Below are positions 20,842-29,625 of a stretch of 64,000 nucleotides of DNA, piece after piece (the stretch's first letter is position 1; each line of letters starts with the position of its first letter). The notes beneath the pieces were generated by a model. That model was not told where the DNA came from, ran no database searches, and was given only the letters and a program-made list of their open reading frames with translations. The DNA lies in the NCBI RefSeq assembly GCF_001244735.1, contig NZ_LN868936.1, positions 79,526-143,525 of the forward strand, given 5' to 3'. Source of the DNA: Bacillus andreraoultii. GTDB taxonomy: Bacteria > Bacillota > Bacilli > Bacillales > Caldibacillaceae. Made by a program: the position numbers and the translations under genes.

Positions 20842-21852
20842 CTACCTTTTAGATTCGTTTAAAAATACTTTTTCTTTTGTTCCAATTGCTTTATAACACG
20901 CCTCAATAACTTCCATATTCTTAATTGTATTTTCTCCGGTGTAGATTGGTTCTTTTCCTTGGAGGACGCATTCAGAGAAATATTCTACCTCTAAAGCATA
21001 TTGATCGGCAATCAATTTTTCTACTCTATCCTCATTATCTTTTTCAATAATAATTAAACCTTCACCACCATTTTTATCTGGTCGGTATGCACGTGGAACC
21101 TGTATCCGCCCTTTTGTCCCGATAATTTCATATTCATGACGGAAACTCATATCAAAACTACAGTCAAAAACGGCAGGAATTCCATTTTCCATTTTCATAT
21201 GAACAAACGACGTTAAATCAATATTTCTCACTTCGTCCATTTCAGCTTGAACTTGAATTTCCCTTGGCTCTTCTTGTAAAATATTCCGGATAGAGTGAAT
21301 GCAATAACAGCCAACATCGTAAATGCTGCCGCCACCCTTTTCTACATCCATGCGAATATTTTTATCACGATCAGCTTGTTCCATATAGAAAGAGAATGCT
21401 GCCTTCATTAATTTAACTTCACCAATTTCCCCACTCGCCAAAATTTCACGAACACGAGCATGTTGAGAATGGAACTGATACATGAAAGCTTCCATAAATA
21501 ACACATGATTATCCTTACATACTTTAACAACTTCTCTAGCTTCATCAGCCGTCAAAGTTACTGGTTTTTCACTCAACACATGTTTCCCTGCTCGAGCTGC
21601 TTTAATAATCCATTCTTTATGCAAATGATTTGGCAGTGGAATATAAATCACGTCAATATCCGGATCATTTAAAAGCTCCTCATAACTTTCGTATGCCTTT
21701 GGAATGTCTAATCTCTCAGCAACTTCATGAACTTTATTTGACCGACTGGCAATCGCCTGAACTTCAGCATTTCTTGCACGCTTAATAGCTGGAATCAGTT
21801 GACCTTGCGCAATGTTAGCTGTACTCAAAACTCCCCAACGAACTGTGTTCAT
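20842..21852 (-). CDS. Gfo/Idh/MocA family oxidoreductase
   Basis: 336 residues. N-terminal Rossmann fold (VRWGVLSTANIAQGQL, residues 4-19), the GKHVLSEKPVTL segment with the EKP motif (about 91-102), and a C-terminal alpha/beta domain. The family oxidises or reduces sugars and cyclitols with NAD(P). AAGGAGG precedes the ATG. It is first in a two-gene operon with the aldo/keto reductase, and a near-consensus cre site lies about 75 bp upstream. The setting between galactan and xylan loci suggests a pentose or hexose derivative as substrate, but this is inference. Confidence 0.9.
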   Translation of the reverse strand: MNTVRWGVLSTANIAQGQLIPAIKRARNAEVQAIASRSNKVHEVAERLDIPKAYESYEELLNDPDIDVIYIPLPNHLHKEWIIKAARAGKHVLSEKPVTLTADEAREVVKVCKDNHVLFMEAFMYQFHSQHARVREILASGEIGEVKLMKAAFSFYMEQADRDKNIRMDVEKGGGSIYDVGCYCIHSIRNILQEEPREIQVQAEMDEVRNIDLTSFVHMKMENGIPAVFDCSFDMSFRHEYEIIGTKGRIQVPRAYRPDKNGGEGLIIIEKDNEDRVEKLIADQYALEVEYFSECVLQGKEPIYTGENTIKNMEVIEACYKAIGTKEKVFLNESKR

Positions 21853-21927
21853 AATATTCCTCCTTACGCACTTTGTTTATCCATTATACAAACTACCTAT
21901 TAATAGAATACCATAATTGTATATTAT

Positions 21928-21941
21928 AGTAAACGTTTCCA
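21928..21941. promoter_or_regulatory. cre site upstream of the oxidoreductase operon
   Basis: AGTAAACGTTTCCA (reverse TGGAAACGTTTACT) fits the cre consensus with one mismatch. It lies between the divergent oxidoreductase (-) and YesL-like (+) genes and could control either. Confidence 0.6.
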
Positions 21942-22090
21942 ACTGCTTAATATTAAATATAAATAGATCTATTTATATCAGTATTTCTTCCTATATTTTT
22001 CATGTTCAATGGGAAACAATTGGCTTATAATAATAGTAAGAATTACACTTTAAAACTTTATTTTTGAAAGCAGTTTCACGGAGGTACTCA

Positions 22091-22708
22091 ATGAAATCAT
22101 CTGCAATGAATCGACTTTACTTGTTAACTGAATGGATTTCTAAGCTTGCTTATTTAAATTTATTATGGTTTACATTTTCTGCCCTTGGATTAATTGTTTT
22201 TGGAATAATGCCTGCTACGGTTACCTTATTTTCAATCATCCGTAGATGGCTTAAAGATGATAAGGATATTCCAATATTTAAAACGTTTTTGCAAACCTAC
22301 AAACAAGAATTTCTAAAAAGTAACTTAATCGGGATTGTACTTGCAGTATTTTACGCAATTGTTGTACTTGATTTACATTTCTTAAAGGTTGAAAATAGTT
22401 TTTCCTTCGTGACAATCCCTCTATATTTATTTATATTTGCCGTAGTGATGACTACAATTTATATTTTCCCTGTTCATGTTCACTACGATTTTAAACTATT
22501 ATCACTTATAAAAAATTCATTCTTGTTTATGATTATTAATCCAATAACAAGTATGATCATCGTCTTATCGCTAATTATTACTTTTTACATTATGAAGGTG
22601 TTACCTGCTTTAATTATATTCTATGGAATTAGTTTTCCCGCATTTCTCATTATGGTTTCCTGTTATATGATATTTGAAAGGATGATGAAAAAAAAGGAAA
22701 CAAAATAA
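22091..22708 (+). CDS. YesL-like DUF624 membrane protein
   Basis: 205 residues from the ATG at 22091, 6 bases after CGGAGG; an upstream in-frame TTG has no site. Four or five hydrophobic segments of the DUF624/YesL type, with the common N-terminal pattern of a membrane helix, then GIMPATVTLFSIIRRWLKD. YesL-like genes usually accompany sugar ABC transporters and YesMN two-component systems, as here with the xylan-oligosaccharide block beyond the convergent terminator. Biochemical role is not known. Confidence 0.85.
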   Translation: MKSSAMNRLYLLTEWISKLAYLNLLWFTFSALGLIVFGIMPATVTLFSIIRRWLKDDKDIPIFKTFLQTYKQEFLKSNLIGIVLAVFYAIVVLDLHFLKVENSFSFVTIPLYLFIFAVVMTTIYIFPVHVHYDFKLLSLIKNSFLFMIINPITSMIIVLSLIITFYIMKVLPALIIFYGISFPAFLIMVSCYMIFERMMKKKETK

Positions 22709-22731
22709 TCAAATCATATTAAAAAACTCAA

Positions 22732-22766
22732 CGTTTCTATTCCAAATAGAGAAGTTGAGTTTTTAT
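22732..22766 (+). terminator. Rho-independent terminator after the YesL-like gene
   Basis: AAACTCAAC and GTTGAGTTT, with inner complementarity TCTATT/AATAGA, form a long stem followed by TTTTATTT. It lies 24 bp past the stop. Confidence 0.9.
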
Positions 22767-22779
22767 TTAATTCCAATTA

Positions 22780-22942
22780 TTATTCATTCTTAATCCAATC
22801 AAAATCAGCTTCGTTTAGAAATGCTCGTGTAGTGACCATATGACCACCTGTATTAGGATGAACCCCCTTCTAGCTATAAACGCTCACAATCTGACACAGA
22901 ATCACCAATAAATAACAGTTTTTGACCTTTCTCCATTTTCAT
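22780..22942 (-). pseudogene. Remnant of an SGNH/GDSL-type acetyl esterase with its centre deleted
   Basis: Reading the minus strand, an ATG at 22942 opens MKMEKGQKLLFIGDSVSDCE, the N-terminal block of SGNH hydrolases with the nucleophile Ser in GDS. It ends at a TAG near 22874. In another frame, just beyond, VHPNTGGHMVTTRAFLNE runs to a TAA at 22780; this is the C-terminal block with the catalytic HP(N) histidine. Together only about 50 of the roughly 210 residues of such enzymes remain, so the middle has been lost, with a frame change at the junction near 22870. It starts 17 bp after the CE4 deacetylase, same strand, and was presumably a second deacetylating enzyme of the xylan operon. Confidence 0.8.
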
Positions 22943-22958
22943 AAACCGTAAAATCCCC

Positions 22959-23570
22959 CTATCTATAAGATTGCTCTATAAGTTCACTCACCGTTACGAG
23001 TTTATAGCCTTGTTGTTGTATTTCTGGTACAAGCTGACGTATGGCTTCGATTGTTTGATTTCGATCACCATATCCATCATGAAAGATTAAGATAGCACCG
23101 TTTTGAACATGCTTCCTTGTTTTTCTTAAGATAAAGTCTACACCAGGCATTTCCCAATCAGTTGCATCCATATTTAGTGCTCCGATAATTGAATAACCTA
23201 AATTACTTACTAGTTGGTTTGTTCTTTCATTTTGGGCTAAAAAAGGTGGGCGTAACACTTTTGGGATTTTACCCGTTAACTTTTGAATATATTTTTCATT
23301 TTCTTTAATCTCCTTTAAACATTCTTCTTCCGTTAACTCAGTTAAGTTCACGTGATGATAAGTATGATTTCCAATTTCATGTCCTTGTTCCGACAAAACC
23401 TTAACGAGTTCAGGACTTTTCTCCATCTGCTCACCAATCATAAAGAATGTAGCCTTTGCATTCGCCTCCTGGAAGATTTTACGTATTTCTGGTGTAAAGA
23501 TAGGATTCGGCCCATCATCAAATGTGATTGCAATCACCTTCTCATCGGTTCCTACTTTATTAATCATCAT
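22959..23570 (-). CDS. CE4 polysaccharide deacetylase, no signal peptide
   Basis: 203 residues, essentially only the NodB catalytic domain. Motif 1 TFDDGP (16-21), the metal-binding HTYHH (His69, His73), RPPF (107-110), a DATDWE segment (135-140) and FHDG with His164 are all present. There is no signal peptide or membrane anchor, so it likely acts in the cytosol, on imported acetylated xylo-oligosaccharides. GGGGG precedes the ATG. Together with the adjacent SGNH remnant it ends the ABC transporter operon; a hairpin at 23623-23651 separates it from the permease gene. Confidence 0.88.
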   Translation of the reverse strand: MMINKVGTDEKVIAITFDDGPNPIFTPEIRKIFQEANAKATFFMIGEQMEKSPELVKVLSEQGHEIGNHTYHHVNLTELTEEECLKEIKENEKYIQKLTGKIPKVLRPPFLAQNERTNQLVSNLGYSIIGALNMDATDWEMPGVDFILRKTRKHVQNGAILIFHDGYGDRNQTIEAIRQLVPEIQQQGYKLVTVSELIEQSYR

Positions 23571-23622
23571 TTTACTAACCCCCTCTTCATATGATAAACA
23601 ATTTAGTTATCTAAAATAGAAA

Positions 23623-23651
23623 GAGGTAAATTCTCATCTAGAATTCACCTC
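23623..23651 (-). terminator. Terminator after the xylo-oligosaccharide permease gene
   Basis: GAGGTGAATTCT and AGAATTTACCTC (minus strand) form a stem of about 11 bp followed by TTTCTATTTT. It lies between the last permease gene and the deacetylase gene. Confidence 0.8.
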
Positions 23652-23671
23652 ATAAAATTGATTAACAATTA

Positions 23672-24562
23672 TTATCCTTTTACAGAACCTGCTGCTAGAC
23701 CCTCAATAATGCGGTCACTTAAGAATAGATAAACAAGTAAAATCGGTAGAATACTAATAACTAAAGTTGCACCAATAGCACCCCAGTCCGTTAAATATTG
23801 TCCGACAAAGTTATTGACACCAACAGTAATTGTTTTCCATTTCTCTGAGCTAATAAATGTATTTACAAACACGAATTCATTCCAGTTATAAATCATATTA
23901 ATAATGGCCGTTGTTGAAAGAACTGGTGCAGTCATCGGTAATGTAATTTGGAAAAATATTCTATGAACCGAGCATCCATCCATAACCGCTGCTTCTTCTA
24001 TTTCCCTCGGTAGTGATTGATAGAATCCAAGTAATATCATAATCGTAATTGGCAGATTAAATGTTGTATAGGAAAGAATAATTGAAATTGGATTATCTAT
24101 TAAATTAATTTTATTAAAAATATTAAATAAAGGAATTAATGTAGAATGTAAAGGAATCATATATGCTGCCATAAATAGGGCAAGTACAAAACCTTTTAGT
24201 TTCCATTCCATTCGTGTAAGTGCGAAAGTAACAAAACTTCCTAACACAAGTGTTAAAGCAACTGCTAATACTGTGTATAGTACACTATTAATAAAGTAAT
24301 CACTAATTCCTCCCGTTGTCCAAGCTTTAACATAGTTTATCCATTGTGGATCCTGTGGTAAAGAAAAAGGTGACATCCCAAATACTTCTTGATTTGTTTT
24401 TAAGGATAATTGGAACAACCAAACTAACGGATAAATTTGAATGACTGCTACAACGATTAATATGAAATATAGAATACTCATTCCTATTTTTTTAAATGGT
24501 GAATGATGTTTCTGTTCAGGAGTGAGTGTAGCCTCAGCATTCATATTTCCACTTAGTCCCAT
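23672..24562 (-). CDS. CUT1 ABC permease, xylo-oligosaccharide-type (MalG-like)
   Basis: 296 residues, with a roughly 25-residue hydrophilic N-terminus and then six membrane segments. The EAA loop EIEEAAVMDGCSVHRIFFQI docks the ATPase. AAGGAGGGAG precedes the ATG, and the gene begins 14 bp after its partner permease. The substrate is taken to be xylo-oligosaccharides because GH43 xylosidase, xylA/B and a YesMN-type sensor pair surround it. No ATPase gene is present in this operon. Confidence 0.88.
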   Translation of the reverse strand: MGLSGNMNAEATLTPEQKHHSPFKKIGMSILYFILIVVAVIQIYPLVWLFQLSLKTNQEVFGMSPFSLPQDPQWINYVKAWTTGGISDYFINSVLYTVLAVALTLVLGSFVTFALTRMEWKLKGFVLALFMAAYMIPLHSTLIPLFNIFNKINLIDNPISIILSYTTFNLPITIMILLGFYQSLPREIEEAAVMDGCSVHRIFFQITLPMTAPVLSTTAIINMIYNWNEFVFVNTFISSEKWKTITVGVNNFVGQYLTDWGAIGATLVISILPILLVYLFLSDRIIEGLAAGSVKG

Positions 24563-24576
24563 AACTTTCTCCCTCC

Positions 24577-25449
24577 TTAGTTAGCTTCATTCGTTTTCAT
24601 TAATTTTTGTATAATCCAAGTGGCTAACATACTAATAACTAATAAACCAAAACCGATGGCACTCCCATAGCCGAAGTTAAATTTACCGAATGCTTCTTTA
24701 TACATATACGATGCCATAACTTCTGTTGCATGCCCAGGTCCTCCACCAGTCATAACATAAATTAAGTCAAAGTATTTCAATGAACCTACAATGGCTAAAA
24801 TGACTAACACTTTTAGTACGCCCATAATAAGTGGTACTTTAATTTTATAAGCAATTTGGAAGGCGTTTGCTCCATCAATTCTAGCTGCTTCAATAAGTTC
24901 TTCAGGTACATTGACTAATGCTGCATAAATAATAATGATATAGAAACCTGCATACTGCCATACAATCGGAACGAAAATAGAATATAGTGCCATTTTGGGA
25001 TCAGCAAGCCATATTGGAGTATTTTCGACTCCTATTGAACTTAATAAACTATTTAACAATCCATTCATCGGATCAAATATTTTTATCCATAGTTGTGCGA
25101 TAGCCACTGAAGATAATAACATTGGTATAATGTAAATCTTTCTGAATATGTTTGCCCCTTTAATTTTACTTGCTAAAACTAATGAAACGATTAAATAACC
25201 AATTAAACTTAACACGGAGAAAAGACCTAGTAGGATAGAGTGCCATGTACTATCCCAAAACAGCTTATCGTGAATTAGTTTCGTGTAATTCGCTAATCCG
25301 ATAAACTTCATTTCTCCTACTCCATCCCATTTCATCAAGCCATAATAACCTGTTAGTACGATTGGAATATAGATGAGGATTAATATTAGAAAAAGTGCAG
25401 GAATGACATAAAGAGCAATAACGGATTTATTTGACATTACATTTTTCAT
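24577..25449 (-). CDS. CUT1 ABC permease, xylo-oligosaccharide-type (MalF-like)
   Basis: 290 residues from the ATG at 25449, which follows GAAGGAG at 8 bases; an in-frame ATG 39 bp upstream lacks a site. Six membrane segments and the loop ELIEAARIDGANAFQIAYKI. It lies 77 bp downstream of the binding-protein gene and 14 bp before the MalG-like partner, forming one transport operon. Confidence 0.88.
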   Translation of the reverse strand: MKNVMSNKSVIALYVIPALFLILILIYIPIVLTGYYGLMKWDGVGEMKFIGLANYTKLIHDKLFWDSTWHSILLGLFSVLSLIGYLIVSLVLASKIKGANIFRKIYIIPMLLSSVAIAQLWIKIFDPMNGLLNSLLSSIGVENTPIWLADPKMALYSIFVPIVWQYAGFYIIIIYAALVNVPEELIEAARIDGANAFQIAYKIKVPLIMGVLKVLVILAIVGSLKYFDLIYVMTGGGPGHATEVMASYMYKEAFGKFNFGYGSAIGFGLLVISMLATWIIQKLMKTNEAN

Positions 25450-25526
25450 TGTAATTACTCCTTCTCTATTACAAATTAGAGGGCTCATCGCCCTCCAATT
25501 TGAGAGATTATAAAAACTTTCAAATA

Positions 25527-26858
25527 TTATTCAGCACGTTCTTCCGCTAGCGCATCATCATGCTGTTTAGCAAATTCTTCCGGTGTAACTTGTTTTCCAT
25601 AAAGAGCAGTCATTAAATCATGATGCAGTTCAGAAACATTTGGAGTTGCTTGTGTATCGAACCAAGTTGTGACATTTGTTGCATTATTAATATCATTTAA
25701 TACATCAATATACATTGGGTGTACATCAAGTCCATCTGTGTTTACTTTTGTTGCAGGTAAAATACCAGCTTTTTCAACAGATCTTTTTCCCCATTCTTTT
25801 ACTAAGAATGATGCCCATTCTTTTGCTTCTTCTTTATGTTTAGAGTTTTCAGCAACGAATACTCCTAATCCAGGTCCGCCCACATAACTATTTACATCAG
25901 TACCTTTTCCACCTTCTACAGTCGGGAATTTAAAGTAACCTACTTTATCTTTGAAGTCTTGAGTTGTATCAGGACTTGTTGTGAAGTTTGGTATTTCCCA
26001 AGTAGCTGTTAAGAACATTGCAGCTTGTTCATTTAAGAAGTACCCTTTTGCGTCATCATTTGAAAATGCTGTGTTTCCTTTTACAAAGAAGCCCATATCG
26101 TTAAGTTTTTGAATTTCACTAGCTGCCTTCACTATTGCTGGATCTGACATATCAGCTTTTCCGTTAATTACATCTGTTAAAATTGTTGGACCACCAATCC
26201 GATCAGCTAAATACATGAACCACATTGATGCCGGCCAACCGTCTTTTGCACCTACAGTAGCAGGAATTACACCATTTTTCTTTAAAGTTTCTCCAATCTT
26301 TTTCAAGTCTTCATAAGTTTTTGGTTCTTCAAGATTGTATTTTTCGAAAATTTCCTTATTGTAGAAAACATAAGTGATGTTCATTTCCATTGGAAGTGCA
26401 TATGATTTTCCATCAAATGCATAAGATTCAACCGTACCTGGAACAAATTGATCTTGGAAATCCTTTTGAATAAGATCATCTAGAGGTGCAAATTGACCAC
26501 CTTTAGCATACGGTTCAGCAAATCCGTTTGACCAAGTTAAACCTACATCTGGTAATTCGTTAGACGCAGCTAAAACTTTAATTTTATCACGGTATTGATC
26601 AGGATTTAGCACTTCAATATCAATAACTACATTTGAATGATCAGCTTCAAAGTCCTTTTTAATTTCTTCAACTAAATTATAGTAAGCAGACGAACTCCCT
26701 TGTGGCCAATCGTGCATAAACTTAAGATGAATTTTATCATCTTTAGATCCCTTGGAGCCGTTTCCAGTTGACTCATCAGAAGAGGAACATCCCGATAGAA
26801 CGAGCCCAACTAATAAGATTAATAGAGCGAATATTGACAGCGCTTTCTTCTTAAACAT
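25527..26858 (-). CDS. Sugar-binding lipoprotein, xylo-oligosaccharide-type importer
   Basis: 443-residue MalE-type binding protein. The lipoprotein signal is MFKKKALSIFALLILLVG followed by LSGC, with the lipidated Cys at residue 24 and a Ser/Asp/Gly linker. GGGAGG lies 7 bases before the ATG. First gene of the importer operon, 127 bp downstream of the response regulator, consistent with control by that two-component system. The ligand is inferred as xylo-oligosaccharide from the GH43, CE4 and xylAB genes in the same block. Confidence 0.9.
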   Translation of the reverse strand: MFKKKALSIFALLILLVGLVLSGCSSSDESTGNGSKGSKDDKIHLKFMHDWPQGSSSAYYNLVEEIKKDFEADHSNVVIDIEVLNPDQYRDKIKVLAASNELPDVGLTWSNGFAEPYAKGGQFAPLDDLIQKDFQDQFVPGTVESYAFDGKSYALPMEMNITYVFYNKEIFEKYNLEEPKTYEDLKKIGETLKKNGVIPATVGAKDGWPASMWFMYLADRIGGPTILTDVINGKADMSDPAIVKAASEIQKLNDMGFFVKGNTAFSNDDAKGYFLNEQAAMFLTATWEIPNFTTSPDTTQDFKDKVGYFKFPTVEGGKGTDVNSYVGGPGLGVFVAENSKHKEEAKEWASFLVKEWGKRSVEKAGILPATKVNTDGLDVHPMYIDVLNDINNATNVTTWFDTQATPNVSELHHDLMTALYGKQVTPEEFAKQHDDALAEERAE

Positions 26859-26984
26859 TACGTGACCTCCCTTTTTTATTAAAACTAAACTGCCTTACAT
26901 CTATAAGTCTATCACTGAGAGGTCCTTTCAAAAAGGGAACAACGATTAGGAAAAATTCAAGTATTTTTAGATAATTGCAAGCCC

Positions 26985-27755
26985 TTACCTCCGTTTGCGA
27001 TAAACACTCGGGGTAATTCCCTCTAAATCTTTAAAAAGTTTAATAAAATATTTTGTTGTCTTATATCCACACTCTTCTGCAACCTCAGATATTGGAAGTT
27101 TTGTTGTTATTAAAAGTTCCTTTGCTCTTTGAATACGGCGTCTAGTTATATACTCACTAAACGTTAGTTTCGCTTGTTCCTTAAAAAGCACGCTTAAGTA
27201 GCTTGGATTTAAATGGACGTAATCAGCTACATCCTTTAGAGATATGTCATCTTTAAGATGTTTATCAATATATTGTAAGGCCTCTCGAACCGGTTCACGT
27301 GTCTGGGCGTTTTTATCATAGATGTCAATTAATTTATTATCAACAACCTTTTCAATAACTCCTGTCCTCTCATTCTTTTCAACAATTTGAATTGCTTCCT
27401 CAACAGCTTCAATTAGCTTACTCCTACTAATTGGTTTTAGTAAATAATTTACAACGCCAATATCAATGGCTTGTCGTGCATACTCAAATTCTGGATAAGC
27501 TGAAATAATTATCGCTACAGGTAGTTGACCTTTCTCTTTCATTTTTTCCAGGACCTCAAGTCCAGTCTTTTCTGGCATTCGAATATCTGTTAAAAGCACA
27601 TGTACCTTTTGTTCCTCCATCATTTGTAATGCTTCTATGCCACTTGACGCTGTTAAGATTTGATGTTTTCCATCAGCCCATTTCTCTAACATGTTTTTTA
27701 TTCCTACTCGTGTTCTTGGTTCATCATCAACAACTAAAATTGTTTTGTTATACAT
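26985..27755 (-). CDS. YesN-type response regulator with AraC DNA-binding domain
   Basis: 256 residues from the ATG at 27755, 9 bases after GGAGG. Receiver domain (about 1-120) has the acidic pair DDE near 10-12, phosphorylated Asp57 in LLTDIRMP and Lys107 in LLKPI. A linker leads to an AraC-type double helix-turn-helix (about 155-256), including [20 protein letters not shown]. The start overlaps the kinase stop by one base (TGATG), so the two are coupled. It probably activates the importer operon directly downstream when the kinase senses oligosaccharide at the membrane. Confidence 0.93.
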   Translation of the reverse strand: MYNKTILVVDDEPRTRVGIKNMLEKWADGKHQILTASSGIEALQMMEEQKVHVLLTDIRMPEKTGLEVLEKMKEKGQLPVAIIISAYPEFEYARQAIDIGVVNYLLKPISRSKLIEAVEEAIQIVEKNERTGVIEKVVDNKLIDIYDKNAQTREPVREALQYIDKHLKDDISLKDVADYVHLNPSYLSVLFKEQAKLTFSEYITRRRIQRAKELLITTKLPISEVAEECGYKTTKYFIKLFKDLEGITPSVYRKRR

Positions 27756-29494
27756 CAAGATTCTCCTCCAGCTAATGGGATTTCAATAATCACCGTAGTC
27801 CCTTTATTTTCAGAACTTTTAATAGAAAAGAACTTGTCTGGGTCCCCTTTATAGTAAAAACCTAATCTTTTTTTCACATTATACAGTGCCATACCTTTTC
27901 CATCTTTTGAATTGACATCACCTTTCTCGATTGACTTCATTAAAGCAGTTAATTTCTCCTCACTCATTCCCGCTCCATTATCTTCTACTACTATTTTAAT
28001 TGTATCTTTATTTACTCCATACTCGGCAAAAACCTCTATCGTACATGGTTTTAATTTATTTCCCGAACCATGTATGACAGCATTTTCAACTAATGGCTGA
28101 ATCAATAGCTTTGGTATTTTAATATTTGTTAGATTTTGAGGTAAATGAAGTTTCCATTGAATCCGATCTCCAAATCTAAACTTTATTATTCCTAAATAAT
28201 TCTCAATATGATTAAATTCCTGCTTAATTAGCGCCCAGTCATCATCAAAGTTTTTACTAATGGTGTATCTAAATAAATTTGACATTGCGACAACGATGTC
28301 TGCAAGTTCTTCTTCACCTTTATCTTCTAATGACCAATGTAAAGAATCCAATGTATTATACAAAAAATGGGGATTAATTTGCGCTTGTAGAGCTTTTAAC
28401 TCACTTTGACTACGAATAATCTCTTTTTGGTAAATCATTTTTATTAAGTGATTGGTTTCTGTTACTAACTGATTATAAGTACTATTTAATTCCGTTATTT
28501 CATTCACAGTAACGTCTTCCTGATTAATTGTCATTAATCCTTTATTAGCTTGCCGCATCGTATTGGTTAAATTAACAATTGGTTTTGTAATTCGATTAGA
28601 AATCATTAATGAAAAAATAAAATAAATGATTATACCAACTATTCCTGATAAAATGATACCCATCCGAATTCCAGAAAGCCCTTTCGTAAGTTCACTAACA
28701 GGAGTTAATATTAGCACTGTAAAACCTGTCTCATTTGAAGTCTCCTTTGTTACCATATATTCAGTATCTTCAATCTTAGTAATTGGTTTATCTTCAACTT
28801 TATTAAGATTTATATATCCTGGAAAGTTGGAGAATAATGGGACAAAACTTCCATCCAATAAAAATGAATACTGTTTTTGATTACTTTTTTCCGTTATTTC
28901 AAAGTATTTTTTATTAATACTAATAAGAAGATAACCCGCATTATTAAATTTCTGATTCATTAAACTTACTCTTCTTAAAGCGAGAAAATATTGATTATTT
29001 TTCGGATCTTCCCCCATCCATACTAATCTTCCTCTTGCATGATTCGCCTCGTCAATCCATTTAACGTTTACTCGATTAAACATTTTACTCGAGTCATCTA
29101 AAGGCAGTAGACGTTCTAAGTTATTCGTATACAATTCGACAGAATAGATACCCTCAGAATTAGCTTGTATATTATTAACCACATTACTTAGCTTTTGTAG
29201 TTCTTGAAACGGTATTTTTTCTCCACGATATGTTCGCTCATAAATATCTTGAACATTTGGATTTGTAATGATAAATTTTGTGGCTGTATTTAACTGTTCA
29301 AATAGTGAATCAATACGTCCACTTGTCTGTATTGCTGTTTGTCTAATCTGATCTTCAGCGTTATCTTTAACTAAACTTGAAACCTGTCTAAGAGTTATTG
29401 CACTAACAATCCCTAAAACAATAATCATTACAGACAAAAAAATAATCAAAATCTGATTTCTTAATGTATACCATTTCTTAAGTCGGTTCCACAT
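27755..29494 (-). CDS. YesM-type sensor histidine kinase
   Basis: 579 residues: short cytoplasmic N-terminus, membrane segment (about 12-35), extracellular Cache-like sensor (about 40-270), second membrane segment (about 278-298), HAMP (about 300-352), His_kinase region with phosphoacceptor His376 in NPHFLYNTL, and a HATPase_c domain with VENAVIHG and VEDNGAGM motifs. It is translationally coupled to the response regulator. The ribosome site is modest (GTGAGG). Placed between the GH43 xylosidase gene and the importer, it likely senses xylan fragments outside the cell. Confidence 0.93.
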   Translation of the reverse strand: MWNRLKKWYTLRNQILIIFLSVMIIVLGIVSAITLRQVSSLVKDNAEDQIRQTAIQTSGRIDSLFEQLNTATKFIITNPNVQDIYERTYRGEKIPFQELQKLSNVVNNIQANSEGIYSVELYTNNLERLLPLDDSSKMFNRVNVKWIDEANHARGRLVWMGEDPKNNQYFLALRRVSLMNQKFNNAGYLLISINKKYFEITEKSNQKQYSFLLDGSFVPLFSNFPGYINLNKVEDKPITKIEDTEYMVTKETSNETGFTVLILTPVSELTKGLSGIRMGIILSGIVGIIIYFIFSLMISNRITKPIVNLTNTMRQANKGLMTINQEDVTVNEITELNSTYNQLVTETNHLIKMIYQKEIIRSQSELKALQAQINPHFLYNTLDSLHWSLEDKGEEELADIVVAMSNLFRYTISKNFDDDWALIKQEFNHIENYLGIIKFRFGDRIQWKLHLPQNLTNIKIPKLLIQPLVENAVIHGSGNKLKPCTIEVFAEYGVNKDTIKIVVEDNGAGMSEEKLTALMKSIEKGDVNSKDGKGMALYNVKKRLGFYYKGDPDKFFSIKSSENKGTTVIIEIPLAGGES

Positions 29495-29566
29495 TGCTAG
29501 CTAGCCTCACTTAAATCATAATAAATATCATTATTATTCTGCCCTTATCTGTTAAATGAAAATAGA

Positions 29567-29598
29567 TAGTCAAATAAAGGAGCATCCTTCATTGACTA
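29567..29598 (-). terminator. Terminator after the GH43 xylosidase gene
   Basis: TAGTCAA and TTGACTA with partly paired inner AGGATGCTCCT form a hairpin followed on the minus strand by TCTATTTTCATTT. It lies 27 bp past the stop and separates the xylAB-xylosidase unit from the kinase gene. Confidence 0.75.
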
Positions 29599-29625
29599 CC
29601 TATTCATTAAAAATATACTTTTCGT

